From: Flavobacterium sp. AED
GTDB taxonomy: Bacteria; Bacteroidota; Bacteroidia; Flavobacteriales; Flavobacteriaceae
Assembly: GCF_000812945.1 (NCBI RefSeq)
Contig: NZ_JSYM01000001.1
Coordinates: 1,178,001-1,242,000 of the forward strand
DNA length: 64,000 nt
Direction of reading: 5' to 3'
Part shown: in pieces, positions 40,288 through 49,612 of the stretch
Layout of the letters: each line of letters opens with the position of its first letter
How positions within the stretch are numbered: position 1 is the stretch's first letter
Position numbers and translations under genes: made by a program
The notes under the pieces: generated by a model
The model's database searches: none
The model's input: only the letters and a program-made list of their open reading frames with translations
Told to the model about the DNA's origin: nothing

Positions 40288-41286
40288 TTACTCAAAAACT
40301 ACGCTACTGGAATTTTTGTCTAAATGCAGAGTCACTTTACTTCCTAAAATTAATGCTCGGTTATCATGAATATGTCCCGCCGGGAAATTATAAATAACAG
40401 GAATGTTGTACTTTTTAGTAACATCCTCTATGATTTCAAGGGCGTTTTTGCCCCATGGAATATCATTGTCTTTCATTTTTGACATCGAACCAACAATAAT
40501 TCCCTTAATACTTTCCAAACAACCATTGCGTTTTAAGTTCATCATCATACGATCGATGTGATATAAATATTCATCTAAGTCTTCTATAAACAATATTTTA
40601 TCCGTGCAATCTATCGCTGATTGAGAACCAAATAAACTGTATAAAATAGATAAATTCCCACCGACTAATTCCCCGGAAGCATAACCAAATCGGTTCATGC
40701 CAAAAGGTTCAATAGTATATTTCAATGGTTCCCCAAACATGGCAATTCGTAAACTTTCAATAGCTTCAGGAGTTGCTTTTGGAATACTGATAGGCATAAT
40801 ACCATGAATAGATTTGAAACCCATTGTATTCAAATGATTGTGCAAAACGGTGACATCGCTAAAACCAATAATCCATTTTGGATGCTGCTTAAATTTGGTG
40901 AAATCCAATAAATCAATCATTCTTACCGTGCCATAACCACCACGAACACACCAAATTGCTTTGATGTTTGGATTGTCTAATTGAGTCTGGAAATCAGCGG
41001 CACGTTGTTCATCAGTACCAGCCAGTTGATTGTCATCTAGGCCAATACTTTTCCCAATAACAACTTCCAGTCCCCAGCTATGCAATAAATCTATTGCTGG
41101 TTTCAGGTTGTCGTCTATGTTTTTTCGAGCTGTTGCCAATATGGCTATGGTATCTCCTTTTTGTAAAATAGGTGGTGTAATCATTAGTGTGCTGGCTTGA
41201 GAATTGAAAGATTGTAAAACAAAAATAAGAAATAGGAATTTATATAAAACAACATTTCTTTTTAAAGTAAATCGAGAGGCATACAT
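40288..41286 (-). CDS. LD-carboxypeptidase (S66 family)
   Basis: About 332-aa S66-family peptidase related to LdcA/MccF. Such enzymes remove the terminal D-Ala from murein tetrapeptides during recycling, or detoxify peptide antibiotics. Family segments seen are CVRGGYGTVRMIDLLDF, the nucleophile-type block GFSDVT, LFIEDLDEY and the histidine near PAGHIHDN. A hydrophobic N-terminus (VVLYKFLFLIFVLQSFNSQA) suggests export. The ATG at 41286 is preferred; the TTG 33 bases upstream adds eleven residues. Confidence 0.9.
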   Translation of the reverse strand: MYASRFTLKRNVVLYKFLFLIFVLQSFNSQASTLMITPPILQKGDTIAILATARKNIDDNLKPAIDLLHSWGLEVVIGKSIGLDDNQLAGTDEQRAADFQTQLDNPNIKAIWCVRGGYGTVRMIDLLDFTKFKQHPKWIIGFSDVTVLHNHLNTMGFKSIHGIMPISIPKATPEAIESLRIAMFGEPLKYTIEPFGMNRFGYASGELVGGNLSILYSLFGSQSAIDCTDKILFIEDLDEYLYHIDRMMMNLKRNGCLESIKGIIVGSMSKMKDNDIPWGKNALEIIEDVTKKYNIPVIYNFPAGHIHDNRALILGSKVTLHLDKNSSSVVFE

Positions 41287-41391
41287 ATTCGTTTTTTTTT
41301 CTAAAACAAATATAGACAATTACAAAATAATTCTAAGTTACATCTTCAAATGACTATTTTTACAATAAACGAAACCATTAGGATTTCTATT

Positions 41392-42525
41392 ATGACTAAA
41401 GATATATTTAAACGTATGAGAATTACCAACTTGATTTTATTCTTGTTTCTTTTTTTTTCAATGATGAAATCGAGTGCTCAACAAAAGAATTATGTGATTC
41501 ATACTGTTGCATTCTATAACTTCGAAAATTGTTTCGACACGATAAATGATCCAAAAACGAATGATGACGAATGGACACCAACAGGAACGCAGCGATGGAC
41601 ATCAAAAAAATATTATCATAAACTCGAAAATTTGGCTAGGGTTTTATCCGAAATCGGTTCTGCCGAAAATCCGGATTCACCAACTTTTATAGCCGGTTCC
41701 GAAATTGAAAATAGAGGAGTCCTGGAAGATTTAGTCAAACAGCCCAAACTGATAAACAAAAATTACGGTATTATTCACTTTGATTCACCGGACAAAAGAG
41801 GTATAGATGTAGCTTTATTGTATCAAAAAAAACAGTTCCAGCCCACTAGTTATCTCAATATTCCGCTGTATGTTTATAAAAATAACCTAAAAACTACAGC
41901 AGCTTTAAAAACTGAATCCGACGAGAAAACCGATGATGTTTTGCAAGTAAGTGCACAAAATAATAGGGTATATACAAGAGACCAACTCTTGGTTACCGGA
42001 TTTCTTGATGGTGAAGAAATAAACATAATTGTCAATCACTGGCCGTCACGTTCCGGAGGAGAAAAAAAATCAAGCCCTTTTAGGGAAGCTGCCGGTATTT
42101 TAAACAGAAAAATCATTGATTCCCTGCAAAGGATAAACCCAAATGCGAAAGTCATTACATTGGGTGATTTGAATGACGGACCCTATAATAAAAGTGTAAA
42201 AGTAGCGCTTGGCGCAAAAGCAAAAAAGACCGAAGTTCCACCACTCGGAATTTATAATCCATTCGAAGAAATGGCCAAAAACGGGATGGGAACTATTGCA
42301 AATCGAGATGCTTGGGATATTTTTGACCAAATCATGGTTTCACAATCTTTATTAAAACCAGATTATTCCTCTTTTCGGTATTGGAAAGCGGGTATTTACA
42401 ACAAATCATTTCTAATACAAACCAGTGGTCAGTACAAGGGATATCCGCTACGGCATTCGGCAACTGAGGTAGGATTTAGCGATCATTTTCCAGTTTATAT
42501 TTATTTAATCAAAGAAAAACAATAG
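41392..42525 (+). CDS. Endonuclease/exonuclease/phosphatase family protein, exported
   Basis: About 377-aa EEP (DNase I-like) protein with a signal peptide ending SSAQQ. Active-site-like blocks are AFYNFENCFDT, GSEIENRG, NHWPSRSGG, LGDLNDGP and the final FSDHFP. Such exported proteins are nucleases or phosphoesterases. The first ATG of the frame is at 41350 but a promoter-like TATTTTTAC overlaps it; I chose the ATG at 41392, and one at 41416 is also possible. Confidence 0.88.
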   Translation: MTKDIFKRMRITNLILFLFLFFSMMKSSAQQKNYVIHTVAFYNFENCFDTINDPKTNDDEWTPTGTQRWTSKKYYHKLENLARVLSEIGSAENPDSPTFIAGSEIENRGVLEDLVKQPKLINKNYGIIHFDSPDKRGIDVALLYQKKQFQPTSYLNIPLYVYKNNLKTTAALKTESDEKTDDVLQVSAQNNRVYTRDQLLVTGFLDGEEINIIVNHWPSRSGGEKKSSPFREAAGILNRKIIDSLQRINPNAKVITLGDLNDGPYNKSVKVALGAKAKKTEVPPLGIYNPFEEMAKNGMGTIANRDAWDIFDQIMVSQSLLKPDYSSFRYWKAGIYNKSFLIQTSGQYKGYPLRHSATEVGFSDHFPVYIYLIKEKQ

Positions 42526-42539
42526 CGTTTTTTATTTCA

Positions 42540-42547
42540 TAACTTTA
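42540..42547 (+). promoter_or_regulatory. Candidate -7 element for 3-hydroxyanthranilate dioxygenase
   Basis: TAACTTTA, a near match to TAnnTTTG, lies 18 bases before the start at 42566 and directly after the preceding stop region. Confidence 0.45.
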
Positions 42548-42565
42548 CATTTAAAATTCATAACA

Positions 42566-43105
42566 ATGGCAATAGCAAAACCTTTCAACCTCAATAAATG
42601 GATTGACGAAAACCGACATCTGCTGAAACCGCCCGTTGGCAATAGAAATTTATACAGAGAATCCGGTGATTACATTGTGATGATTGTTGCGGGTCCAAAC
42701 GCCCGAAAAGACTATCATTATAATGAAACCGAAGAATTATTTTACCAACTGGAAGGCTCAATAAAAGTGATTATTCAGGAAGATGGCGAGCGCAAGGAAA
42801 TGGAACTTCATGCCGGCGATATGTATCTTCATCCTGCCAAAGTTCCGCATTCTCCGGTTCGTTCTGAGGGTTCGATAGGATTGGTGATTGAAAGAAAACG
42901 CGCCGGAAAAGGATATACGGATGGTCTATTGTGGTTTTGTGATAATTGCAATCATAAATTACACGAAGTCTATTTTGAACTGCATAATATCGAAAAAGAT
43001 TTTCTACCTCATTTCGAGCATTTCTATAATTCAGAAGCACTGAGAACCTGCGAAAAATGCGGTACCGTTATGGAAACCGATCCAAGGTTTGTAGCCCAAA
43101 AATAG
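42566..43105 (+). CDS. 3-hydroxyanthranilate 3,4-dioxygenase
   Basis: 179-aa cupin dioxygenase that opens the ring of 3-hydroxyanthranilate in tryptophan/kynurenine degradation or NAD synthesis. Ferrous-iron ligands are seen in HYNETEELFYQ (His and Glu) and HPAKVPHSP (His). The C-terminus has two CxxC pairs (CDNC and CEKC), the rubredoxin-like second metal site typical of the bacterial form. Length is normal. No other kynurenine-pathway gene is visible in the window, so its pathway partners must be elsewhere. Confidence 0.95.
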   Translation: MAIAKPFNLNKWIDENRHLLKPPVGNRNLYRESGDYIVMIVAGPNARKDYHYNETEELFYQLEGSIKVIIQEDGERKEMELHAGDMYLHPAKVPHSPVRSEGSIGLVIERKRAGKGYTDGLLWFCDNCNHKLHEVYFELHNIEKDFLPHFEHFYNSEALRTCEKCGTVMETDPRFVAQK

Positions 43106-43200
43106 TTTTTTTTTGAAGCTATTCCCGTCATCCGCTCTATCTTTTGTGGCTTAAAGAAAGCCACAAAAGGATGCCGCTACTACCGGGGCTAGGGCTGATT
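43106..43200. repeat. Hairpin element in a convergent spacer
   Basis: A perfect 12-base stem (43141-43152 CTTTTGTGGCTT with 43158-43169) is surrounded by locally GC-richer sequence (CCCGTCATCCGCTC and GATGCCGCTACTACCGGGGC). It lies between convergent genes and may end transcription from both. The block is of a type I recall from spacers in other Flavobacterium genomes (not searched). Confidence 0.65.
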
Positions 43201-43242
43201 AGTGTGAATTAATAATAAATCAATATTGGAACAAATTTTAGC

Positions 43243-44202
43243 TTACAGTTCAAATCGCTTCCCTTGTTCGGGAAAAATAAATTGCACATCTAAATCATTT
43301 TGTTTTTTTAACTGCGCCTTAATTTTTGCGTAATTTTCAACAGGAGGTTTCATATGGGTAATGATAATTTTAAAACCTTTCAAGGCATTTTTTCCTGTAA
43401 GTTCACTTAAAGCACGAAGCTCTTTCAGGAGATAATTAGGAGTTAAATGCCCAAATAAAAGAGAGTCAGGTTGCTCGTTTGGGAAGGAAACCTCAATAAA
43501 AATACCTTTTAATTGCTTATTTTTAATTAGTGGAGCAATTTCAGTCCATAGCAAACTTAATTTATCACTTTTTTCAACAGCATCAGACCCCGTGTCACCT
43601 AAATACAAAGCATAAGCTTCTCCGTTTTTAATTAAAAATGCGGTACTTTCAAAAGGATTTACATGACTTAGCGGAAATGCTTTTACGGTCATTGTGGTAC
43701 TTGTAATATGCGTTTCTTCTTTTGGATTTAAGGTTTTAAAATGATATTTTTTTATGAGATAACCATTTCCTTCGTCTCCAAAATTGGCCCAGGTTTGCCC
43801 GTTGAAATAATGTTGTTTCATCATTTCCATACAACTATTGGTTGCGTAAACGGTTTTTGAAGAATCGGCAGGTGAATTAATAATTAAACCAGAAACATGA
43901 TCTAAATGGGCATGGGATATTAAATAGCCTTTTATGTATTTTTTCAAAACAACTTCCGATGGGACTTTGAAAACTTTATTTTCTAAGGCTTTTTCAATTC
44001 CTGCATGTATGGTTCCCGCATCAAGACAAATAAAATCAGTAGTGTTTGAAGGTGCCAGTAAATAAGCCGAAAGGTTTTTTTCGTCAATACCGCCTTTTAC
44101 TCCCAAAGGTACAACTTGGAAAGCTGTTTTTTGTCCCTTTTGTGCAAATGCACTTACTGATATTAAAACGAAACAAATCCAAATTTTTTTTAATATTACC
44201 AT
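43243..44202 (-). CDS. Class II 3',5'-cyclic-nucleotide phosphodiesterase, exported
   Basis: 319-aa MBL-fold phosphodiesterase of the class II (yeast PDE1/CpdP) family. The metal motif is SHAHLDHVSG (about residue 97), with further ligands in PLSHVNPFES, LGDTGSD and ITHMKP. It hydrolyses cAMP or cGMP in relatives. An N-terminal signal peptide (ICFVLISVSAFA) places it outside the cytosol. It is convergent with the dioxygenase gene. Confidence 0.88.
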   Translation of the reverse strand: MVILKKIWICFVLISVSAFAQKGQKTAFQVVPLGVKGGIDEKNLSAYLLAPSNTTDFICLDAGTIHAGIEKALENKVFKVPSEVVLKKYIKGYLISHAHLDHVSGLIINSPADSSKTVYATNSCMEMMKQHYFNGQTWANFGDEGNGYLIKKYHFKTLNPKEETHITSTTMTVKAFPLSHVNPFESTAFLIKNGEAYALYLGDTGSDAVEKSDKLSLLWTEIAPLIKNKQLKGIFIEVSFPNEQPDSLLFGHLTPNYLLKELRALSELTGKNALKGFKIIITHMKPPVENYAKIKAQLKKQNDLDVQFIFPEQGKRFEL

Positions 44203-44343
44203 GTTTTAAAATGTGTATAGATAAATTAAATTTATGTCTGTAAAATTAGTTGGTTCTTTTGTATTGGACGCTTTTTTTTGCAAAATCAATTGCAACTCAT
44301 CAAATTGATTTAATTTTACTTCGATTTTAACAAATTAATTCGA

Positions 44344-44372
44344 TTGAAATTCAACTCTAAATAATATCTTTA
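44344..44372 (+). promoter_or_regulatory. Promoter of the aldehyde dehydrogenase gene
   Basis: TTG at 44344-44346, an 18-base spacer and TATCTTTA at 44365-44372 fit the Bacteroidota TTG/TAnnTTTG pattern. The start codon lies 36 bases further on. Confidence 0.6.
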
Positions 44373-44408
44373 CAAAAAAATATAACAATTTTAACTAAAA
44401 AAGTTACA

Positions 44409-45962
44409 ATGATAACAATAGCAGATCAATTCGGAATGAAAGAGGCATTGGCGCAATTGGGTGTAAAAGCCATAAATGAAGGAACATCAACAGGAATAAA
44501 CCATTTTTCAAATGGAGAAATTCTGGAGAGTTATTCACCAGTGGATGGTCAATTAATAGCATCAGTAAAAACTTCAACTGCTGCCGATTACGAAAAAGTA
44601 ATGCAAACCGCTACCGAAGCTTTTAAAACATTTAAATTGATGCCAGCGCCACAACGTGGTGAAATCGTGCGTCAGTTTGGAGATAAATTGCGAAAAAACA
44701 AAGAAGCTTTAGGTAAATTAGTTTCCTATGAAATGGGGAAATCATTGCAAGAAGGATACGGAGAGGTTCAGGAAATGATTGATATCTGTGATTTTGCAGT
44801 GGGTCTTTCTCGCCAATTGCACGGATTAACGATGCATTCAGAACGTCCAGGACATAGAATGTATGAGCAATACCACCCAATGGGCGTTGTTGGAATCATT
44901 TCGGCATTTAATTTTCCAGTGGCAGTTTGGGCTTGGAACACAGCACTGGCTTGGATTTGTGGAGATGTTTGCGTTTGGAAACCTTCAGAAAAAACACCAC
45001 TTTGTGGAATTGCCTGTCAAAACATTATTGCTGAAGTAATCAAAGAAAATAACCTTCCAGAGGGAATTTCTTGTCTGATAAACGGAGATTACAAAGTAGG
45101 GGAAATGATGACTAATGATAGACGTGTACCATTAATTTCTGCAACGGGTTCCACTCGTATGGGGAAAATCGTAGCACAAGCAGTTGCGGGTCGCCTTGGA
45201 AAATCATTATTGGAATTAGGCGGAAACAACGCGATAATCGTAACGCCGGATGCTGATATTAAAATGACTGTTATCGGGTCAGTTTTTGGAGCAGTTGGAA
45301 CGGCAGGACAACGTTGTACTTCAACACGTCGTTTAATCATTCACGAAAGTATTTATGAAAAAGTAAAAGATGCCATTGTTTCGGCTTACAAACAATTACG
45401 CATCGGAAATCCATTAGACGAAAACAATCATGTTGGTCCGGTAATTGACAATCATGCTGTGGAAATGTACAACAAAGCATTAGAAAAAGTAGTTGCCGAA
45501 GGTGGGGAAATCCTAGTTGAAGGTGGCGTACTTTCTGGTGAAGGATACGAGAGCGGCTGTTATGTAAAACCAGCAATTGCTGAAGCTGACAATACTTTTG
45601 AAATCGTTCAACACGAAACTTTTGCTCCGGTATTATACTTATTAAAATATTCTGGAACGGTGGAGAATGCTATTGCGATTCAAAACGGAGTAGCACAAGG
45701 ATTATCATCAGCCATTATGACTAATAATTTGCGTGAAGCTGAACTTTTCTTATCCGTTACCGGTTCTGATTGTGGAATTGCAAACGTAAACATAGGAACT
45801 TCAGGAGCCGAAATTGGAGGTGCTTTTGGTGGAGAAAAAGAAACAGGCGGTGGACGTGAGTCAGGATCTGATGCATGGAAAGTATACATGAGAAGACAAA
45901 CGAATACCATCAATTATACCACAAGTTTGCCATTGGCACAAGGAATAAAATTTGATTTGTAA
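44409..45962 (+). CDS. ALDH7-type aldehyde dehydrogenase
   Basis: 517-aa NAD(P)-dependent aldehyde dehydrogenase. The blocks LLELGGNNAIIV (catalytic Glu) and VGTAGQRCTSTRRL (nucleophile Cys) are typical of the ALDH7 group (alpha-aminoadipate semialdehyde or piperideine-6-carboxylate dehydrogenase, AmaB), which acts in lysine breakdown. Length is normal. An aminomuconate-semialdehyde role linked to the nearby dioxygenase is possible but less likely from these motifs. It is monocistronic, with a good promoter and a strong terminator. Confidence 0.92.
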   Translation: MITIADQFGMKEALAQLGVKAINEGTSTGINHFSNGEILESYSPVDGQLIASVKTSTAADYEKVMQTATEAFKTFKLMPAPQRGEIVRQFGDKLRKNKEALGKLVSYEMGKSLQEGYGEVQEMIDICDFAVGLSRQLHGLTMHSERPGHRMYEQYHPMGVVGIISAFNFPVAVWAWNTALAWICGDVCVWKPSEKTPLCGIACQNIIAEVIKENNLPEGISCLINGDYKVGEMMTNDRRVPLISATGSTRMGKIVAQAVAGRLGKSLLELGGNNAIIVTPDADIKMTVIGSVFGAVGTAGQRCTSTRRLIIHESIYEKVKDAIVSAYKQLRIGNPLDENNHVGPVIDNHAVEMYNKALEKVVAEGGEILVEGGVLSGEGYESGCYVKPAIAEADNTFEIVQHETFAPVLYLLKYSGTVENAIAIQNGVAQGLSSAIMTNNLREAELFLSVTGSDCGIANVNIGTSGAEIGGAFGGEKETGGGRESGSDAWKVYMRRQTNTINYTTSLPLAQGIKFDL

Positions 45963-45980
45963 TACGCATTCATTTTAAAC

Positions 45981-46015
45981 AAAAAGGCAATTTGAAAATT
46001 TCAAATTGCCTTTTT
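45981..46015. terminator. Bidirectional terminator
   Basis: AAAAAGGCAATTTGA (45981-45995) pairs perfectly with 46001-46015. It separates the convergent aldehyde dehydrogenase and outer-membrane protein genes. Confidence 0.92.
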
Positions 46016-46055
46016 TTATAATTAAAATTTGGGTATTCTTTGCTTTTAAAAAGTA

Positions 46056-46553
46056 TTACAAATTGAAAGAAGCACCAATATTAAAAACAAACTGGTTGTT
46101 TAAATTATCAAAACCAGTAATAGTGTTGTCATATTTTGCTATTGGAATTCCAGCTTCTGTAAAAATACCAAAACCTTCCGTAAAGAAATAACGAAATCCA
46201 AGGTGTGCACCAAAATTTCTTAAACCTAAATCAAGTCCCGGATAAACATCCATTTTTGGATCTAATTTAAGGACGTTTCCTAAATTAGCATTGAATCTCA
46301 CTTTTGCATCAAATCGATCTCCAAATTTAGGTTTGTTCCCTAAATCATCATTAGAAACAGATAACAAATAAGAAGTTACAAATCCATAAGACATATTTTC
46401 ACCAAGGCCAAAATCAGTAGAAAGACGAATTCCGGAACCTCCGTTTTGAATGTTTGCTCCAACATCAAATTTAGTATCTCCTTTTCCTTTGTATGCTTGT
46501 GCATTAACAAAACCAACTAACAATAATAATGATAGTGTAATAATTTTTTTCAT
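46056..46553 (-). CDS. Small outer-membrane beta-barrel protein (DUF6646-like)
   Basis: 165-aa protein with a signal peptide (MKKIITLSLLLLVGFVNAQA) and alternating-polarity strands ending in an aromatic/leucine terminus (FNIGASFNL), as in small outer-membrane barrels. It matches my memory of DUF6646 in Flavobacteriia. Role unknown. Confidence 0.8.
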   Translation of the reverse strand: MKKIITLSLLLLVGFVNAQAYKGKGDTKFDVGANIQNGGSGIRLSTDFGLGENMSYGFVTSYLLSVSNDDLGNKPKFGDRFDAKVRFNANLGNVLKLDPKMDVYPGLDLGLRNFGAHLGFRYFFTEGFGIFTEAGIPIAKYDNTITGFDNLNNQFVFNIGASFNL

Positions 46554-46597
46554 GATTTTTGGGTATTAAAATTTTGCGCAAAAGTAGTTTATTTAAA

Positions 46598-47323
46598 CTA
46601 ATTCCTACCTTTTTCATTAGAGTATAAAAGATCTAACGGTTCACTTTGCCAGAATTCTTTGGTATCAACATCCATAATAGTCAACGGGCCTTTGAAAGCG
46701 GCACCGGTATCTACATTCCAAATACAAGCCATTTGTACGGGAGTTGTTTTGCCAATTCGAGAAACAGGCGTGTGACCAATATAAATTTCATTGTATAGGG
46801 TCAATCGCTTGGGATAAAATAAATTACCGGGTTTCATGTTTTTGTCTAATGCCAAAGCGGTTTCCCACAAAGTTCTGTCCCAATAAAAAAGCTTTGGAAA
46901 ATATTCAAAATCAACACCATTCATATTGGTGAAACCAGCGTGAATAAATAACCGATTTTGGTCGTCAAGATAGAAATTTTCCAATGATTGCAGGAATTCA
47001 ACATGTCTTTGTTTGGTTTCCGGATTAACCGTCTCATAAGCATTGACGGTTGCTTCACCCCCGTGTTTGTACCACAAAAGATTGTCTTTGCTGTCCTTAA
47101 GCCAGTGCAGGAGTAATTCATCGTGATTGCCACGAATAAAAACACAATTATTTTTAATATTCAATTCAATCAAATAATCAATTACTTGTGGTGATTGGCT
47201 CCAGCCATCTACATAATCCCCCAGAAAGATTAAAGTGTCTTCAGTAGTTACTTTGGCTCTTTCCATAATTTGGTGTAGCGCATGCAAACCACCATGTATA
47301 TCGCCTATGACGAGTGTTCTCAT
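46598..47323 (-). CDS. Metallophosphoesterase (Ser/Thr phosphatase-like)
   Basis: 241-aa calcineurin-like phosphoesterase. Metal motifs are GDIHGG (residues 7-12), GDYVDGW, RGNHDE and GHTP near the C-terminus, the PPP-type set shared with protein phosphatases and ApaH-like hydrolases. The ATG at 47323 places GDIHGG at the N-terminus as usual; a TTG 15 bases upstream is less likely. Confidence 0.92.
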   Translation of the reverse strand: MRTLVIGDIHGGLHALHQIMERAKVTTEDTLIFLGDYVDGWSQSPQVIDYLIELNIKNNCVFIRGNHDELLLHWLKDSKDNLLWYKHGGEATVNAYETVNPETKQRHVEFLQSLENFYLDDQNRLFIHAGFTNMNGVDFEYFPKLFYWDRTLWETALALDKNMKPGNLFYPKRLTLYNEIYIGHTPVSRIGKTTPVQMACIWNVDTGAAFKGPLTIMDVDTKEFWQSEPLDLLYSNEKGRN

Positions 47324-47669
47324 TTCTAGTTGTCTCAATTTGTTCTTTTACAAAAATAGCAGAAAAGCATTTTTTGAACTCATAAAAATAGGTAAAAGAG
47401 TTAGGAAGAAAGCATTTTTAGGTAATTTTTTTGATTTCAACAAAAGAACTTAAAATTAATGAAGTAAACTTCATTTTTAATCACTTGAAATATACCCACT
47501 TTTAGTGATGTTCTACTAATAATAATAAGAGTAGTTTTACAAAAAAATCAATTGTTAAGATATTTCTGATTAGGATTATGCGGAAATGTGTCTAAGTCGC
47601 TTAAAATAAATTAGATGCCTAAAAATAACTCAAAGAGGGTAATTTAAATAAATAATTAAAATCAAAAGA
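47324..47669. other. 346-base divergent spacer
   Basis: No gene is seen. An 8-base palindrome AATGAAGT/ACTTCATT (47458-47475) with a two-base gap could be an operator or small terminator. The rest is AT-rich and should hold the promoters of the divergent phosphatase and Bor-like genes, but I cannot place them with confidence. Confidence 0.45.
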
Positions 47670-47963
47670 ATGAAAAAAGCATTCAAAATTATGACAGTTG
47701 CTTTTGCAATGTCAATTATGTTAACATCTTGTTTTTCTTATACTAGTGTTGTTGGTAAAGGGGCTCAAGGAAATGCACAAGTTACAAAATGGAATCACTA
47801 TGTGATTGGAGGATTAGCACCAGTTGGAGTTTCAGATTCTAAACAAATGGCTGACGGAGCTGAAAATTATACCGTCTTCACTAGACAATCATTTGTTAAT
47901 GGTTTAATTGCTGCTATTACATTCAGTATTTATACGCCAACAACAACTACTGTTACAAAATAA
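47670..47963 (+). CDS. Bor-like lipoprotein
   Basis: 97-aa lipoprotein (signal with lipobox MLTSC, cysteine about residue 21). The mature part has VVGKG, TKWNHYVIGGLAPVG and the ending FVNGLIAAITFSIYTPTTTTV, as in the Bor family first known from phage lambda, where it is an outer-membrane lipoprotein. In Bacteroidota the role is unknown. A small two-helix membrane protein gene follows 47 bases later. Confidence 0.85.
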   Translation: MKKAFKIMTVAFAMSIMLTSCFSYTSVVGKGAQGNAQVTKWNHYVIGGLAPVGVSDSKQMADGAENYTVFTRQSFVNGLIAAITFSIYTPTTTTVTK

Positions 47964-48010
47964 CATAACATATGGCGGTGATGATTTCATCATCGCCAAA
48001 TTTTTTAAAC

Positions 48011-48217
48011 ATGAAAAAGATTCTTTTTTACATATCATTGATAATTACTATTTATATAGTTTATATTATTTCAAATATTTTTATTTATCATTTTGATAAA
48101 CTAAATAATTTTGGATTAGGTTTTTTAATTGGGGAATTAGTACTTTTAGTAATATTCAGTTTTTTAACTTATAAAATAAGACCAGAAAAAAAGAAAAATC
48201 AGTACTTTCAATCATAA
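48011..48217 (+). CDS. Small membrane protein, two predicted helices
   Basis: 68-aa protein with two hydrophobic segments (about residues 4-22 and 33-54) and a basic C-terminus (KIRPEKKKNQ). No family is recognised. The ATG at 48011 removes a 13-residue hydrophilic stretch. It lies 47 bases after the Bor-like gene on the same strand, probably on the same mRNA. Confidence 0.6.
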   Translation: MKKILFYISLIITIYIVYIISNIFIYHFDKLNNFGLGFLIGELVLLVIFSFLTYKIRPEKKKNQYFQS

Positions 48218-48397
48218 AACATCTTTTAAGTTATTCACGTTTTTTTAATATGGGTTTTTCAAAAGTTGTATTGTACGTATTCTATTTGAAGTCTTTCATA
48301 TGATTTCTCAAACGTCACAGTAGAAAAAACGGTTTTATTTTATAATTTTTGGTTTAAACCCGAGCGACCGAAATTGAAAATAAAAGAGGCCGATTTC

Positions 48398-49285
48398 CTA
48401 AAAATATTTTTTGAACTCGTTAGGTATTTCGTTAATAGGTTTTATCATTACCTCTTTGTAGTACACTTCGCTAGCTTCACTTTGTAATTGTATTTTTCCT
48501 TCAATTAGCGGCTTGAATTTCGTACCATCCCAAAAGCGAGAATTTGCCAGTACCATTACCACATGGCCATTTACAATATGAAGACTTTTTCCTTCAAAAC
48601 ATACCAGTTCTACTTCGGTCCAACTACCCATCGGACTTTCATAATTATCTTTTCGGGTACAATAACCGGTTCTTTCAGTATGGGTTCCAAAGGGTAAAAA
48701 AGATTGATTTTCATCGGCAATTGAACTCATCACGCCTTCTGATGCGAACGCTTTTATATCGATGGCAGCATTGGCAATATTCCAATAATCACCAAAATGT
48801 CCTTCCATGAATTGAAATTCTTGTGACAGCATCCACGCTCTCCAATAATCCACACCAGCTGGACCTTGTGAGTGATACAATACTCCGGCGTCGAATAATT
48901 TATCTGTTCTGGGTTCCCATTTTTTAGTTCCCCATTTTACTTTAAGTTTTAGGCGGTAATTTTTATAACTATTTTTGGTAAAAACACAACCGTAATATTC
49001 TCCGGAAACTCTTAAAACGGGAACATTATTTTCTTGGATTACAGTAAAAACACCAGCTTCATTTTTGTTATAGCCAATGGGTTCAATAACTTTTCCTTCA
49101 CTATCGACAGGAACTTGACCATTGTAATTATTTTTATGTTTATAACTCAAATACGTCTCCCACTGACTGAGATTTGAATCTATAAGGCTAGTCCAATCCT
49201 TATTTTTAGAAGTCTGTGCGTGCAGTTCAAAGGTTGTGGAAAAAAGGAGCATTGAACAAAGGAATAATTTAATTATGGTTTTCAT
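48398..49285 (-). CDS. DUF1080 (3-keto-disaccharide hydrolase-like) protein
   Basis: 295-aa secreted protein with a signal peptide ending ELHAQ. It matches the DUF1080 concanavalin-like family (LKVKWGTKKWEPR, GVLYHSQGPAGVDYWRAWMLS, EFQFMEGHFGDYW, IQLQSEASEVYYKEV), members of which include 3-keto-glycoside hydrolases. Its activity here is unproven. It is monocistronic and not part of the glucan locus. Confidence 0.9.
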   Translation of the reverse strand: MKTIIKLFLCSMLLFSTTFELHAQTSKNKDWTSLIDSNLSQWETYLSYKHKNNYNGQVPVDSEGKVIEPIGYNKNEAGVFTVIQENNVPVLRVSGEYYGCVFTKNSYKNYRLKLKVKWGTKKWEPRTDKLFDAGVLYHSQGPAGVDYWRAWMLSQEFQFMEGHFGDYWNIANAAIDIKAFASEGVMSSIADENQSFLPFGTHTERTGYCTRKDNYESPMGSWTEVELVCFEGKSLHIVNGHVVMVLANSRFWDGTKFKPLIEGKIQLQSEASEVYYKEVMIKPINEIPNEFKKYF

Positions 49286-49562
49286 TTTACGGTTAATTTT
49301 TTATAATTTCATAGATTATGGCAAATATTCTGATTCAATAAATTGATACAATTTGGAAAATTTATTGAATTCAAATATATTGTTTAATAACAACATAAAA
49401 ATGTTTTAGGATTTTCCCATCGATACAATTTTTTTAAGGAATTAGGGCTTTAATGGAGTAAATAATCGTCTTAATTGTTTGAAATTAAAGTAATTAATGT
49501 AAATTTGAGAGCTGAAATCATTATTTCAGTGCTACAAAAAAATCACTGTTTTTGGTGATAGT

Positions 49563-49589
49563 TTGATAAAATATTTTAGGTTATTTTTA
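49563..49589 (+). promoter_or_regulatory. Candidate promoter for the 31-aa ORF
   Basis: TTG (49563-49565), a 16-base spacer and TATTTTTA (49582-49589) fit the Bacteroidota pattern loosely; the small ORF starts 23 bases later. Confidence 0.35.
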
Positions 49590-49612
49590 CAAAAACTTAA
49601 AACACATATAAG

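Noticed and set aside
40233..40295. N-terminal extension of YraN overlapping the LD-carboxypeptidase gene
   Set aside because: It uses TTG and is encoded by a heptad element; the family N-terminus starts at the ATG at 40232.
48355..48397. Possible terminator for the DUF1080 gene
   Set aside because: The complementary stretches are short and interrupted, and no T-run follows on the minus strand.
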